A stretch of DNA of 64,000 nucleotides from Myxococcus qinghaiensis (GTDB lineage: Bacteria > Myxococcota > Myxococcia > Myxococcales > Myxococcaceae), in contig NZ_JAKCFA010000011.1 of the NCBI RefSeq assembly GCF_024198215.1, forward strand, positions 1 through 64,000, given 5' to 3'. Below are positions 28,111 to 37,663 of this stretch, in pieces (the stretch's first letter is position 1; every line of letters starts with the position of its first letter). A model generated the notes under the pieces. It ran no database searches. It was not told the origin of the DNA and saw only the letters and a program-made list of their open reading frames with translations. A program made the translations under genes and the position numbers.

Positions 28111-30084
28111 ATGAATTCGTCGTCAGCTCCCGAAGTTCCGGGGCGCCAGGTCCTGGCGCGCCCGTGCGGCCACAGCTCGTCAGGGAGGCTGACGCTTCCC
28201 GGGGCGCTCGCCCTGCTCCTGCTGTCGTTGGGAGCCTGTCGGGACACTCCCCGTGAGGATGCCGCCGAGCAGGTGGAGCAGAAGCCCGACGCGAACCTCA
28301 CCATCGACGCCATGGACAATGAGCAGCATGTCCTGCGCGGGGGCTTCCGGGTCGATGCGGGCGTCGTCCGGGTGGTTGTCTATGAGGGCACGGTGCTCGT
28401 CGGAGAGGCGGTGCTGGAGCCCGATGGACGGTGGAGCATTCCCTGGCAGCCGAATCACGAGAGCCAGGCCCTGGAGGTCGTCGCCTATCACGACACCGGG
28501 ACGGAGAATCGCACCCGGCTCGACTTCCAGCGGTTGAGCTTCACGGCGCCGGAGGGTCTGTATGCCTCCGAGGCGCTCCTGACGCTGCCCACGTCGCCGG
28601 AGACGACGACGCGCTACACCCTGGACGGCTCGACTCCGGGCCCCTCTTCCCCTGTTTACACTGCGCCGCTGGCGCTGTTGAACCGCGCTGGGCAGCCGGC
28701 CCCGCTGAGCCTCATCCGGACCAATCCCGAGGACGCGCCCGAGTCCTGGCGTTGGCAGCCACCCACCGCGCCCGTGACGCTCGGCACGGTGGTGCGCGTC
28801 CAGCGCTTCGCGGGTGAGACGCCCGTGGAGGCGGGGCAGGCGCGGACGTATCTCATTGGCCAGCGGCCCTACACGCTGCCGGTGCTGTCCCTGGTGACGG
28901 ACGCGGCGAACTTCTTCGACTCCGTCCAGGGCATCTATGTGCCGGGCCGCGTCTACGAAGAGGACCCGGACTGGACTGACGGCTATGGGACGGGCAATTA
29001 CATGCAGGATGGCAAGGATTGGGAGCGCCCGGTCCATGTCGAGTGGTTCGAGGAGTCCGGGGTGCCCGTGTTCGCGCAGAACGCGGGGGTGCGCATCCAC
29101 GGCTCGGGGAGCGCGGCGCTGCCGCAGAAGAGCCTGCGCTTGTATGCGAAGGAGGATTATGGCCCGGAGCTGTTCCAGGCCGAACTCTTCCCGGACCACC
29201 CGCTGCGCGAGTTCAAGCGCCTGCTGGTCCGCACCTCGGGACAGGACCAGCAGGTCTCCAAGCTGAGGGACTGCGTGCTCCAGGGGCTCTTGCGCGACAC
29301 GACGCTGGCCCTCCAGGCCTGTCGGCCCGCGGTGGTGTTCCTCAATGGCGAGTACTGGGGGTTGCACGAGCTGCGCGAGCGGTACGACGAGTACTACCTG
29401 GCGGCCCACCATGGGCTGAAGCGCAAGGACATCGTCATCCTGGAGAATGGCGGCAGCCTGGACACGGGGGAGCTGGAGGACATCCTCCCGTACGAGGAGC
29501 TGCTCGCGTACGTGCGGGAGCACGACCTCTCCGTGCCCGAGCACTTCGCGCACGTGCTGGAGCGCATGGATGTGGAGGACTTCATCGACTACCACATCGC
29601 GCAGCTCTACTTCGACAACGAGGACTGGCCGAACAACAACATCAAGTTCTGGCGCAACCGAGCGGGTGACGGCACTCCGGGCCCGGGGGATGGGCGCTGG
29701 CGTTGGCTGATGTATGATTTGGACGCGACGTTCCTGCGGGGGCCCGACTTCAACTCACTGGGCAGGCTCCTGCATGACGACGACATCGGCGAGCCCTTCG
29801 TGGTGTTGCTGCGAAGCCTGTTGAAGTCGCCGGACTTCAAGGGGTTGTTCATCTCCCGCTTTCACTGGCACCTGGAGAACACCTTCGCACCGGAGCGTGT
29901 CGTGGCGTGGCTCGACGCGGCGGAGGCGAGGCTCGCGCCCGAGATGCCCGAGCACATCGGCCGGTGGCGCAACCCGTCCTCGATGGAGCGCTGGCGGGAG
30001 GCCCTCCAGGCCATGCGAGACACCGCGTTGCGCAGGCCGGCCGCGCTGCGAGCGCACCTGGAGCAGGAGTTGGGCGCGCCGTGA
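28111..30084 (+). CDS. CotH kinase family lipoprotein with chitobiase-like domain
   Basis: A 657-aa lipoprotein (lipobox LLSLGAC near residue 43). Residues ~55-140 form an Ig-like strand-rich domain. Next is a chitobiase/beta-hexosaminidase C-terminal-type domain (TRYTLDGSTPGPSSPVYTAPL). The main part, residues ~255-600, is a CotH kinase domain: VRIHGSGSAALPQKSLRLYA, FLNGEYWGLHELRERYDEYY, NEDWPNNNIKFWR and the metal-binding MYDLDATF. In Bacillus, CotH phosphorylates spore coat proteins, and homologs in other bacteria sit at the cell surface. The relevance here could be spore coat or envelope phosphorylation. The start at 28111 was chosen because it precedes the signal region. Confidence 0.9.
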   Translation: MNSSSAPEVPGRQVLARPCGHSSSGRLTLPGALALLLLSLGACRDTPREDAAEQVEQKPDANLTIDAMDNEQHVLRGGFRVDAGVVRVVVYEGTVLVGEAVLEPDGRWSIPWQPNHESQALEVVAYHDTGTENRTRLDFQRLSFTAPEGLYASEALLTLPTSPETTTRYTLDGSTPGPSSPVYTAPLALLNRAGQPAPLSLIRTNPEDAPESWRWQPPTAPVTLGTVVRVQRFAGETPVEAGQARTYLIGQRPYTLPVLSLVTDAANFFDSVQGIYVPGRVYEEDPDWTDGYGTGNYMQDGKDWERPVHVEWFEESGVPVFAQNAGVRIHGSGSAALPQKSLRLYAKEDYGPELFQAELFPDHPLREFKRLLVRTSGQDQQVSKLRDCVLQGLLRDTTLALQACRPAVVFLNGEYWGLHELRERYDEYYLAAHHGLKRKDIVILENGGSLDTGELEDILPYEELLAYVREHDLSVPEHFAHVLERMDVEDFIDYHIAQLYFDNEDWPNNNIKFWRNRAGDGTPGPGDGRWRWLMYDLDATFLRGPDFNSLGRLLHDDDIGEPFVVLLRSLLKSPDFKGLFISRFHWHLENTFAPERVVAWLDAAEARLAPEMPEHIGRWRNPSSMERWREALQAMRDTALRRPAALRAHLEQELGAP

Positions 30085-30130
30085 CGGGCCGAGGGCGCCC
30101 GCCCTCCGCGCCCGAACGCCCGAAGTCTTC

Positions 30131-31219
30131 ATGCCACGCCGACCCGAGCTGGATGCCCTGCGGGGGCTGCTCCTCGTCTTGATGACGCTGACGCACCTGC
30201 CCACCCGGCTGAACGTGTACAGCAGCCAGCCGTTCGGGTTCGTCTCGGCGGCCGAGGGCTTCGTGTTCCTGTCGGCGTTCCTGGTGGGCGGCTCGCACGC
30301 GAAGACGTGGGACACGCCCAGGCGCCTGTGGGTGAGCCTGCGAAGACGGGCGCTGAAGGTCTATGCGCACCATGTCGGGCTGTTGCTGTTCGCCTTCACG
30401 GTCATCGGCACGGTGGGCTGGCTGGCGAACCGGCCCGCCATCCGCAACCTGCTCGACTTCTACCATCAGGAGCCCCTCACGGCGCTGTTGAGCAGCCTCT
30501 TCCTGCTGTACTGCCCGCCGCTGCTCGACATCCTGCCGCTGTATGTCGTGCTGTTGTTCCTGACGCCATTCGTCCTGCTCGCGGCGAGGGAGGCGGGCTG
30601 GACGAAGGTGTTGTGCCTGAGTGGCCTGGTGTGGGTCTGGGCGCAGCTCGGGTTGAAGCAAGCGCTGTACACGGGGCTGGGAGACCTCGCCTGGCTACCG
30701 GTCCGAATCGGCCAGTCTGGCGCGTTCGACTTGTTCGCCTGGCAGTTCCTCTGGGTGCTGGGCGTGTGGACCGGGAGTCAGCGGGCCCGAGTGAAGCTGC
30801 CTGACGAACGCGCGTCCTGGGTGGTGTTGGGGGGCGCGTGGGTGTTGAGCCTGCTGTTCCTCCTGGCGCGGTATGAAGTGGAGCCCTTCGTGTGGCTCGC
30901 GAGCGAGCCGGTGCTCCTGGACAAGTGGACGTTGGCGCCGCTACGGCTGGTGAACTTCCTGGCGCTGGCGGTGCTCGCGGACCGGGGCTCACCGCGCGTC
31001 TATCACTGGCTGAAGCCGAGGATGCTGGTGCTCCTGGGGAGTGCGTCACTGCCCGTCTTCAGCGTCCACCTGGTGTTGTGCCTGTTGAGTCTGGCGCTCA
31101 TCAACGAGAACGAGACCCCGCTCGACAGCCTGGAGGAGTTCGCCGTGCTGGTGGTGACGTTCGCCAGCATGCTCCTCGTGGCCCTGCATCACCGGCGACG
31201 CGCGGCGCTCACGGGGTGA
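30131..31219 (+). CDS. OpgC-family integral membrane protein
   Basis: A 362-aa membrane protein with about ten hydrophobic helices. It opens RRPELDALRGLLLVLMTLTHLPTR and continues with FGFVSAAEGFVFLSAFLVG, the N-terminal signature of the OpgC domain (acyltransferase-3-like superfamily). In enterobacteria OpgC succinylates osmoregulated periplasmic glucans; more broadly these proteins are thought to transfer acyl groups to envelope glycans. It follows the CotH gene by 46 bp on the same strand, so the two may be co-transcribed. Its 3' end overlaps the convergent peroxidase gene by 11 bp. Confidence 0.88.
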   Translation: MPRRPELDALRGLLLVLMTLTHLPTRLNVYSSQPFGFVSAAEGFVFLSAFLVGGSHAKTWDTPRRLWVSLRRRALKVYAHHVGLLLFAFTVIGTVGWLANRPAIRNLLDFYHQEPLTALLSSLFLLYCPPLLDILPLYVVLLFLTPFVLLAAREAGWTKVLCLSGLVWVWAQLGLKQALYTGLGDLAWLPVRIGQSGAFDLFAWQFLWVLGVWTGSQRARVKLPDERASWVVLGGAWVLSLLFLLARYEVEPFVWLASEPVLLDKWTLAPLRLVNFLALAVLADRGSPRVYHWLKPRMLVLLGSASLPVFSVHLVLCLLSLALINENETPLDSLEEFAVLVVTFASMLLVALHHRRRAALTG

Positions 31220-32270
31220 CGCGCGGTGGAGTCGCTTCGGTGCGCCCCAGCTCGGAGAACGAGGTGCTGGTGAGGGCCTCGACGAAGGCCACCAGGTCGG
31301 CATGGTCTTGAGGGGTGAACGGGGTCCGTCGACTTACGCGGATGTTCAGCTCGCGCTCCACGGCTTCTTTCAACGTGGGGACACCGCCGTCGTGCATGTA
31401 GGGCGCCGTGAGCTCGGCATTGCGCAGGCTGGGAGTCCGGAAGCGTCCGATGTCCTCCGAGCGCAGGCTCACGACGAAGCGCCCCAGCGCGGCCACCTCC
31501 TCACGCGAGGCCACAGCGGAGAAGCGCTCGGCCTCGGACAGCTTCGCCACTTCACGGACCACCCCAGGCAACCTGGAGCGGAGTTCCTCGGGCAACACGC
31601 CCGCGTGGAACGCCCCATCCGTGAAGGGGGCGGCCTTGGGGCTCACGGTGTGGCAGCGGGCACAGCCGGCACGGCCCATGAAGAGCGTGTGTCCCCGGCG
31701 TTGGGATTCATCGAGCGCGGTGGGGTCCTTCCCGGAGTGGAACCTGTCGAACGGGGACTCGCCGGACTTGAGCGTGCGCACGTAGGCGGCGATGGCCCCG
31801 GTGATGGTCCGAGCGGAGACCTCTTCGTCGGGAAAGGCCAGCGCATGGGCCGCCGCATGGCGTCGACGAACGCGAGCCACCAGGTCCTCGGCGGAAGTCA
31901 GCGCGTGCTCGTTGGGGTGCAGGAGCGGGTCGAGGATGAGCGCCTCCAGGGAGGTGCGCCGACCATCCCAGAACAACGCCCGAGCCTTGGCCACATCGAG
32001 CAGGCTGGGCGCATTCCGGGTCCCCACGCGGAGATGCGCGCCGAGTGAGCGGGCATCCCTGTCGGAGAAGACGCGCTCCGGCAGGTGGCAGGTCATGCAG
32101 CCGACCCGACCATCGGCGCTCAGGGACAGGTCGAAGAACAGCGCGCGGCCAAGCACCTCGCGCTGGGCCGTGCTCCCCGTGGCGGCGACGCCCTTCGGGC
32201 GGGAAGCCGTGGGTCCGGACGCCGACGCTGTCATCGCCAGGCAAAGGCCAGACATGGCGGCCCAGCGCAT
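31209..32270 (-). CDS. MauG/CcpA-type diheme cytochrome c peroxidase
   Basis: About 353 aa from the ATG at 32270, which opens a signal peptide (MRWAAMSGLCLAMTASASG); an in-frame ATG at 32357 would add 29 residues. Two c-haem sites are present, CMTCH near residue 60 and CARCH near residue 205. The family's usual landmarks follow: LGRALFFDLSLSADGRVGC, RNAPSLLDVA, FWDGR, RTPSLRNAELTAPYMHDG and HADLVAFVEAL. Bacterial diheme peroxidases reduce periplasmic hydrogen peroxide with electrons from small cytochromes; MauG relatives instead oxidise proteins. Which applies here cannot be told. It lies just downstream of the carbonic anhydrase gene. Confidence 0.88.
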   Translation of the reverse strand: MRWAAMSGLCLAMTASASGPTASRPKGVAATGSTAQREVLGRALFFDLSLSADGRVGCMTCHLPERVFSDRDARSLGAHLRVGTRNAPSLLDVAKARALFWDGRRTSLEALILDPLLHPNEHALTSAEDLVARVRRRHAAAHALAFPDEEVSARTITGAIAAYVRTLKSGESPFDRFHSGKDPTALDESQRRGHTLFMGRAGCARCHTVSPKAAPFTDGAFHAGVLPEELRSRLPGVVREVAKLSEAERFSAVASREEVAALGRFVVSLRSEDIGRFRTPSLRNAELTAPYMHDGGVPTLKEAVERELNIRVSRRTPFTPQDHADLVAFVEALTSTSFSELGRTEATPPRVTP

Positions 32271-32363
32271 GAACTGACGCAAGAAGAGTCCCCCTGCTTT
32301 TTCAAGTCGTTCCACAATCAGTCCAAGGGACGCCCACGCCACGAAACGGGTGGGCATGCGCGC

Positions 32364-33035
32364 TCAGAACACCTGACGCAGACCGAAGCGTCCGCGAGCG
32401 CGAGCGGAGTCACCGTCCACGGCGACCACGGGGGCGTACTGTCCCAGGTCCGGGTCATAGGCGTGCACCGAGCCGTCCTCGAGCTGGTACACCCACGCAT
32501 AGAGGTTGAGCTTGCGGCGCGCGAGCCCATCGGCGACGACGGGCAGCGTGCGCAGGTGCTCGACCTGCACGAGGACGTTCTCCATCACGGCCGCGTCCTG
32601 GAGCGCGGGGCCAGACAGGTGGCCATAGCTCTCCTGGACGATGCGGCGGGTGTTCTCCGCGTGGCGCAGCCAGTCGCGCATCTCCGGGAGGCGGGACAGC
32701 TGCTCGGGATGGAGGAGCCCCTGCATGGCGCCACAGCGGGTGTGGCCGCAGACGATGATGTGGCGCACCTCCAGTGCCGCCACCGCGTACTCAATGGTGG
32801 CGCCCTCTCCGTTGTTGGGGGTGCCGTGTGGAGGGACGATGTTGCCGGCGTTGCGGATGATGAACAGCTCGCCGGGCCCCGCGCTGGTCAGCTCGTTGGG
32901 GAGGACGCGCGAATCCGAGCAGGTGATGAAGAGCACCTCGGGGCTCTGCGCCTCCGCGAGCCGGGAGTAGAGCTCCTGCTTGGAGCGAAAGACCTCCGTC
33001 TGGAAGTGATGCAGGCCGGGGATGAGTTTCTCCAT
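32364..33035 (-). CDS. Beta-class carbonic anhydrase
   Basis: A 223-aa enzyme interconverting CO2 and bicarbonate. Zinc ligands and the catalytic dyad are visible: CSDSR (Cys and the Asp-Arg pair) near residue 39, then HTRCGAM with the His and second Cys about 60 residues later. NAGNIVPP and [18 protein letters not shown] are conserved structural stretches. The start MEKLIPGLHHFQ at 33035 is typical for the family; the frame continues upstream but across the divergent gene's 5' region. It shares a 91-bp divergent intergenic region with the pentapeptide-repeat gene. Confidence 0.93.
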   Translation of the reverse strand: MEKLIPGLHHFQTEVFRSKQELYSRLAEAQSPEVLFITCSDSRVLPNELTSAGPGELFIIRNAGNIVPPHGTPNNGEGATIEYAVAALEVRHIIVCGHTRCGAMQGLLHPEQLSRLPEMRDWLRHAENTRRIVQESYGHLSGPALQDAAVMENVLVQVEHLRTLPVVADGLARRKLNLYAWVYQLEDGSVHAYDPDLGQYAPVVAVDGDSARARGRFGLRQVF

Positions 33036-33126
33036 GGAGAGGAGACTTCCCCAAGAACGGGGGCGCCGACAACCCCGATGGCGAGAAGAGTGTCGTCCGC
33101 CGCGCCACATCGAAGATACTGCGCCC

Positions 33127-33786
33127 GTGAGCGAGAACGAGGGAGCCGGGGCCGAGGGAACGCAGCGCCTGCTGCGAGAGGCGTACTTCGAGAACGAGAC
33201 CTTCACGAGCCTCGACCTCCAGAACGCGGACCTGGCCGACAAGGAGTTCTATCGCTGCACCTTCGAGAACTGTCAGCTCCAGGAGAGCCGCTGGAAGGAC
33301 ACCACCCTGGAGGCGTGCATCGTCCGTGGCTGCAACGTCACCCGCGCGCAGCTCGGCCGGGCCGCGCTGCGGGACGTGCGGTTCGAGAGCTGCAAGCTGA
33401 TGGGCATCGACTGGAGCAACATCGGGTCGAACCCGGAGTTCTCCTTCGCGGACTCAGGGCTGTCCTACTGCTCGTTCGTCGGACTCAGCTTGAGGAAGAT
33501 GGAGTTCCTGCGCTGCGTGGCGCGCGAGGTGAACTTCTTCGACCTGGACCTGACGGACTCGGACTTCACGGGGACGGACCTCGCGGGGAGCACCTTCCGG
33601 GGCTGCACCCTCACGCGGACAGACTTCTCGGGAACCCAGGGAGCGTTCCTGGACCCGGCGCACAACCGGATGAAGGACACCCGGGTGCCATTGGAGTCCG
33701 TGGTCAATCTGGCCAAGACGCTCGGAATGCTCGTCACGGGGTATCATGACGAGGTGTCCACCCGAGGCAAGAAGAAGGCCCGGTAG
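33127..33786 (+). CDS. Pentapeptide-repeat protein
   Basis: A 219-aa protein built of A(D/N)LxX repeats (for example FTSLDLQNADLADKEFYRC and DLTDSDFTGTDLAGSTF), which fold into a right-handed quadrilateral beta-helix. The length and the C-terminal helix (VVNLAKTLGMLV) are like those of Qnr/MfpA-type proteins, which mimic DNA and protect gyrase; similar chromosomal proteins without that role are common, so the function stays open. I chose GTG at 33127 since the homologous part begins shortly after; the ATG at 33022 would overlap the carbonic anhydrase start. Confidence 0.85.
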   Translation: MSENEGAGAEGTQRLLREAYFENETFTSLDLQNADLADKEFYRCTFENCQLQESRWKDTTLEACIVRGCNVTRAQLGRAALRDVRFESCKLMGIDWSNIGSNPEFSFADSGLSYCSFVGLSLRKMEFLRCVAREVNFFDLDLTDSDFTGTDLAGSTFRGCTLTRTDFSGTQGAFLDPAHNRMKDTRVPLESVVNLAKTLGMLVTGYHDEVSTRGKKKAR

Positions 33787-33956
33787 CGCTTAGCCTCGAT
33801 GCGACAGGGCCAGCCGCTGCGAACGCCTGCTGCCCAGGTCGCGCACGCATTGCGCCTTCGCGCGGAGAGTCCCAGCTTCGGGAAGGGAGGCTTCGTCCTG
33901 GTGGCGCGCCGAGGACGGAGCACACGCAGGACCGCCGGCCCAAGGGGGAAGGACAC

Positions 33957-35357
33957 ATGGCGGGCGTTCGAGCGCTGGCCCGAGCGGGGGCACGACCTGG
34001 CGGGGGCAGACGGACGGGCTCGCGAGAGGATCCGTCCATCCGCTGGTGGATGCGCCATCAACTGTGGATTCCGCCCGTTTCGGCCGCGATGGTGGGCGCC
34101 TGCCTGGGCATCTTCCTCGTGGATGCTCCACGCGCCGTGGTCAGGGTCCTGAGTGGCACGGCCTGGCAGGCCACGGCTGGCGAGGCACGAGGCATGCTCT
34201 CGGCCACGCTGGGTATCGCGCTGACTTCCTTGAGCATCGTTCTGTCGCTGACCATGCTCGTGGTGCAGAGCGCCGCGAGCCAGTATTCGCCGCGCCTGCT
34301 GCGGCTGTACCTGCACAGCGCGGGCATCCGCGTGGTCATCCCGGTGTTCGTCACCACGAGCGTCTTCTGTCTCCTGGCGACACATGAGTTTGGACTTGTC
34401 TCGGGACCCGAGCGCGCACCTCGCCCGGCGCTCGCGCTGGCCATGCTGCTGCTCATCGCCTGCGAAGGCGCGCTCGTCTTCCAGGTGCTCAATACGCTTC
34501 AGCTCATGCGCGTGGAGAACCTGGTCAGGCGCGTGGTTCAGGACACGCTGGGCGTCGCGCGAACGCTCGAAAGGTTCTGCTCGGGAGACATGGAGGCGCC
34601 ACCGCCGGCGCGTGCTCGCACGGCGAAGGCGTGGCCAATCCAGATCCGGAGTAATGGCTTCATCGCCGCCATCGACGCGAGGGCGCTTCTGACCACGGCA
34701 ACGGCGAGGCGACTCGCCATCCATTTGGAGAGAGCCATTGGAGAGCCGGTGATTCAGGGGGAGGAGGTGGGCTGGGCCGAGCCGGAAGCCTCCGGTTCAT
34801 CCGCCCAGCGCGAAACCGCCGAGATGCTTGTTCTCGGCGCCATCCGCCTGGACCGCTGGCGGGACGAGGACCGGGACATTGCCCTGGGCGTGCGTCAGTT
34901 GGTGGATGTGGCCATCAAGGCGCTGTCGCCGGGAATCAATGACCCCTACACAGCGGTGGAGGCCGTGGACCAACTGACCTTCATGTTGTGCGGGCTGAGC
35001 ACGATGCGACTGGGTCCTCGGGTCCTGGCGGATGACTCCGGAGTTCCGCGGGTGTTCCTGCCCGGGGCCTCACTGGGCGACTACCTCACGCTGGCGACGG
35101 ACCAGATCCTCCGCCATGGCGCCACCGAGCCCGCCGTGGCGCTCCGGCTCCTGCGAATGACTGCCGCCGTGGGGCAGCGCGCGGCAGCCGAGGAGGACCG
35201 GCGCGTGGCTCGCGAACTGCTGCGCACCATCCGGACAGTGTCGGAGCAGGCCCAGCAAGGCACGGCATCCGCTTCAGTCCTTCGCCAGCACGCGGAGGCC
35301 TTGGAGCGAGCGCTCGCGGGCGGGCCATGGCCGGCGCTCCCGGCCATCGGTTTCTGA
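33957..35357 (+). CDS. DUF2254 membrane protein
   Basis: A 466-aa protein with four hydrophobic helices in the first ~190 residues and a soluble C-terminal domain. The block ALSPGINDPYTAVEAVDQL is the diagnostic signature of DUF2254 (predicted membrane protein, function unknown). The family's early ATLGIALTSLSIVLSLTMLVVQSAASQYSPRLLR-type segment is also present between about residues 82 and 116. The start at 33957 follows GGAAGGA with good spacing. No operon partner is apparent, apart from an mgtC-like remnant 70 bp downstream. Confidence 0.88.
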   Translation: MAGVRALARAGARPGGGRRTGSREDPSIRWWMRHQLWIPPVSAAMVGACLGIFLVDAPRAVVRVLSGTAWQATAGEARGMLSATLGIALTSLSIVLSLTMLVVQSAASQYSPRLLRLYLHSAGIRVVIPVFVTTSVFCLLATHEFGLVSGPERAPRPALALAMLLLIACEGALVFQVLNTLQLMRVENLVRRVVQDTLGVARTLERFCSGDMEAPPPARARTAKAWPIQIRSNGFIAAIDARALLTTATARRLAIHLERAIGEPVIQGEEVGWAEPEASGSSAQRETAEMLVLGAIRLDRWRDEDRDIALGVRQLVDVAIKALSPGINDPYTAVEAVDQLTFMLCGLSTMRLGPRVLADDSGVPRVFLPGASLGDYLTLATDQILRHGATEPAVALRLLRMTAAVGQRAAAEEDRRVARELLRTIRTVSEQAQQGTASASVLRQHAEALERALAGGPWPALPAIGF

Positions 35358-35427
35358 GCGGAATGCTCCTGGCGAGCGCTCCACGGGAGGACCTGCCTGG
35401 TGTGCGCTCTCAGCGGAGGAGCCCGAT

Positions 35428-35808
35428 ATGGCAGCGGAGCTTGGAAGTGGAGAGCTGCGCATCCGGCTGCTCGTCGCGGGAGGCGCTGGCATCATTCTGG
35501 GTCTGCCCTACCGCAAGCGACCGGGCGGGGTTCGGACCCACTATCTGGTGACGCTCGGCGCCGCGCTCTTCCGCACTTCCGGGGCGAACCTGGTGGGGGC
35601 AGCGCCCGCCAAGACGCTGCGCATCATCCAGGGCGTGGCGTCGGGTATCGGGTTCGTGGGAGCTGGAGCCCAGGGTCCTCCATCGCAGACGTGCCATGCG
35701 GGAGCTTCGCGAGCCTCGAAGCAGGCGCTCTCAGGGAAAGGATGTGCGGTTGCGGTGAGCTGGGCGTCATTGATGTCAGAGAGAGTGCGCGCGACTCCCC
35801 TGAAGTAG
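35428..35808 (+). pseudogene. Truncated MgtC/SapB-family remnant
   Basis: The first ~85 codons match the N-terminal half of MgtC/SapB membrane proteins: LRIRLLVAGGAGIILGLPYRKR, GVRTHYLVTLGAALF and ASGIGFVGAGA. In an intact gene the glycine-rich segment is followed by an isoleucine-rich helix and the C-terminal domain. Here the sequence becomes unrelated immediately after GIGFVGAGA, at about 35680. It also lacks the usual glutamate-rich loop (ERE replaced by YRK). The gene is therefore cut at its 3' side, right where the decayed tRNA-linked island begins. Confidence 0.7.
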
Positions 35809-35940
35809 GTCTGCGCCACCCCGCCCTCAAGGGCGAGACGCGGGGGTTGAGCGCGCCACGATGGATGTGAAATCGCGGGAACCCTTCCAACGCGGCGTTG
35901 TCATGAGGCCCGCTGCCCAACGCCAACATCGGAAGGAACT

Positions 35941-36435
35941 ATGAGAACCACCCTCATGATGCTTGCCGTGCTGATGTCCGCCGCTTGTGGTCAGGGCGAA
36001 GATTACGCCGTCCCTGAAAGCGAAATCACACCCACGAATGAAGTCAGTGCCGCGGCTGCGAACCCGGGCGACATCACAGGTATCCCGGTCGAGGGCGGCG
36101 CATTCGTATTCCATACACCCCTTGGAACCGTCAGGATATATCCCGATGCCATCTGCGTCGTCAGGAACAACACTCCGGTCTTTGGATCGGCTGTCGTTAC
36201 CAGCGGGGCTGGCTACGTGATTACGCACCCCCGCGTCTCGGACGGCCTGCTCCAGCTCCAATCCCCCGACTACCCTGGATGGCCGAGTGAGACATTCTCC
36301 GCCTATTTGACCATGATGGGGAGGACCTCATCAGGGGAGTTCAAGCTGGTTCTCAAGCAGACAGCTCCCACGGCCCGATGCTCGGAACCCGAGCCAGCGC
36401 GAGCGGTTCAGAACGACCCGATGAGCCCAGGATAG
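35941..36435 (+). CDS. Small lipoprotein of unknown function
   Basis: A 164-aa protein with a short lipoprotein signal (MRTTLMMLAVLMSAAC) and a strong ribosome binding site (GGAAGGAACT before the ATG). The mature part is predicted to be mainly beta-strand, with GGAFVFHTPLGTVRIYPDAICVV and two cysteines. I do not recognise a family. Codon use is somewhat less GC-biased than the neighbours, in keeping with an accessory region. Confidence 0.65.
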   Translation: MRTTLMMLAVLMSAACGQGEDYAVPESEITPTNEVSAAAANPGDITGIPVEGGAFVFHTPLGTVRIYPDAICVVRNNTPVFGSAVVTSGAGYVITHPRVSDGLLQLQSPDYPGWPSETFSAYLTMMGRTSSGEFKLVLKQTAPTARCSEPEPARAVQNDPMSPG

Positions 36436-36838
36436 ACCCGAAGGAACGCGCCTGAAGGTCAGAACCGCGTCGGCGTCGAAGCGCGGTGCCTGGGTGCAAG
36501 GTCGCCGTGCTCCTCGGCCGCGGTCCAGAGGCGTCGGCGACCATCATTCGGGAAAATGGGACGCGCTCGATCGGCCATCGGTCGATGTCACCGACAGGGG
36601 CAGCTTGCCGACGAAGTCGAGGTGGAGCTGTACCAGCACACCGACGAGCTAATCGGGGCCTTCGAGAAGGCCCGCGACTTCGCACGATTCATCGAACAGA
36701 CGGAAGGCACACCGCAGAAGCTATGCTTCGCAATCTGCACCTGAACCACACGTCGGAAGAAAACGGCCAGCGTTCATGGCCTTGGCTCTTGCACGCCAAT
36801 GGTTGCATGCCACAGCATGACCTTCGAGACAGTAGAAA
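36436..36838. other. Decayed intergenic stretch
   Basis: About 400 bases with no gene I can support. A short plus-strand frame (36556-36744) contains QLADEVEVELYQHTDELIGAFEKARDF, which looks like a piece of a former coding region, but it lacks a start signal and ends abruptly. Other frames are random. Confidence 0.4.
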
Positions 36839-37219
36839 CTACAGCTTCGGGCCATGCATCGACCCCTGGCGGACAATGACCTGGGTGCACACCCCGCTCT
36901 CATTCCATGTAAATGCAACCAGACTACTGTCACTGATCGACTTGATTGCCTCCAGCAAATACTGATTTGTCGTCCGACATTCGCCAGACACCCCCTGCGC
37001 GTTTACCGCATAGCAGGTGCCAGAAATACCGCTGACGGTTGCGTCGATTTGGCATGACAGGAGCTGGGTGGAGTCTGACGAGTTTCGAGCGCCTCCCATG
37101 GTCGCAGAAGCATAACGATTAGCAGTGCTCAGGTCTACGGTATAGTCGGTCTTCGATCCGGCAGCAGCCAATCCACTCGACAGCAGAACACCGAGTGCCA
37201 CGACGCGCATTGAATTCAT
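36839..37219 (-). CDS. Small secreted protein of unknown function
   Basis: A 126-aa protein with a signal peptide (MRVVALGVLLSSGLAAAG) and a good GGAG ribosome binding site. The mature part has four cysteines (LSCQID, GTCYAV, GECRTT, GVCTQV), probably forming two disulfides, and serine/threonine-rich strands. The layout resembles small secreted proteins found in many copies in myxobacteria. No function is known to me. Confidence 0.65.
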   Translation of the reverse strand: MNSMRVVALGVLLSSGLAAAGSKTDYTVDLSTANRYASATMGGARNSSDSTQLLSCQIDATVSGISGTCYAVNAQGVSGECRTTNQYLLEAIKSISDSSLVAFTWNESGVCTQVIVRQGSMHGPKL

Positions 37220-37482
37220 GTTTTCTCCAGCCTTCGCAGTCTGTCATTTGAGTCCATGCTCAAATGCGGCAGCGTCCCAACAAAGACAGTCCCGCATCTC
37301 GACTCACAATCAAGCCTGCCCTTTCCAGGGTTTCTGTCAAAAAAGGAAGCTCCCGAGTCCGATCCTGCGGCAAAGCGAGGCGCCCGCCAATGCAAGCGTT
37401 GCCCAGGCCACTCGCAGAATCCGCACTCATTTATGTGGGGTCAGCGCAACTTTCCGCTGACTCAACCCAAACCGAAGGGCCC

Positions 37483-37663
37483 ATGTACATGAACAATGCA
37501 CTGACGCAGATTGCCACCGCGCAGGCTGCGGCGGGTGGCCGCTATCCGCGCTTCGGGCGCTACCTGCTCGAAGTGGAAGTCATCCGCACGAAGGAAGGCT
37601 TCAATGGAGACTCGGCCATCGCCGAGCTGAAGGTCCGCGAGTCCGAGCCCCTCGCGGTGAGCG
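37483..37663 (+). pseudogene. 5' fragment of a gene interrupted by the group II intron
   Basis: An open frame from the ATG at 37483 (or 37489) gives MNNALTQIATAQAAAGGRY, then GRYLLEVEVIRTKEGFNGDSAI and ELKVRESEPLAVSG, then runs straight into the antisense intron end at about 37664. The pattern resembles small phage or mobile-element proteins with a single beta-rich domain, but I cannot name it. The 3' half is not found on the far side of the remnant. Confidence 0.4.

Noticed and set aside
33022-33126. Longer ATG start for the pentapeptide-repeat protein
   Set aside because: It would overlap the 5' end of the carbonic anhydrase gene, and the added residues are Arg/Pro-rich and unlike the family; GTG at 33127 fits better.
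36486-36965. Plus-strand open frame of 159 codons
   Set aside because: It overlaps the better-supported secreted protein on the minus strand and has no start signal or domain.
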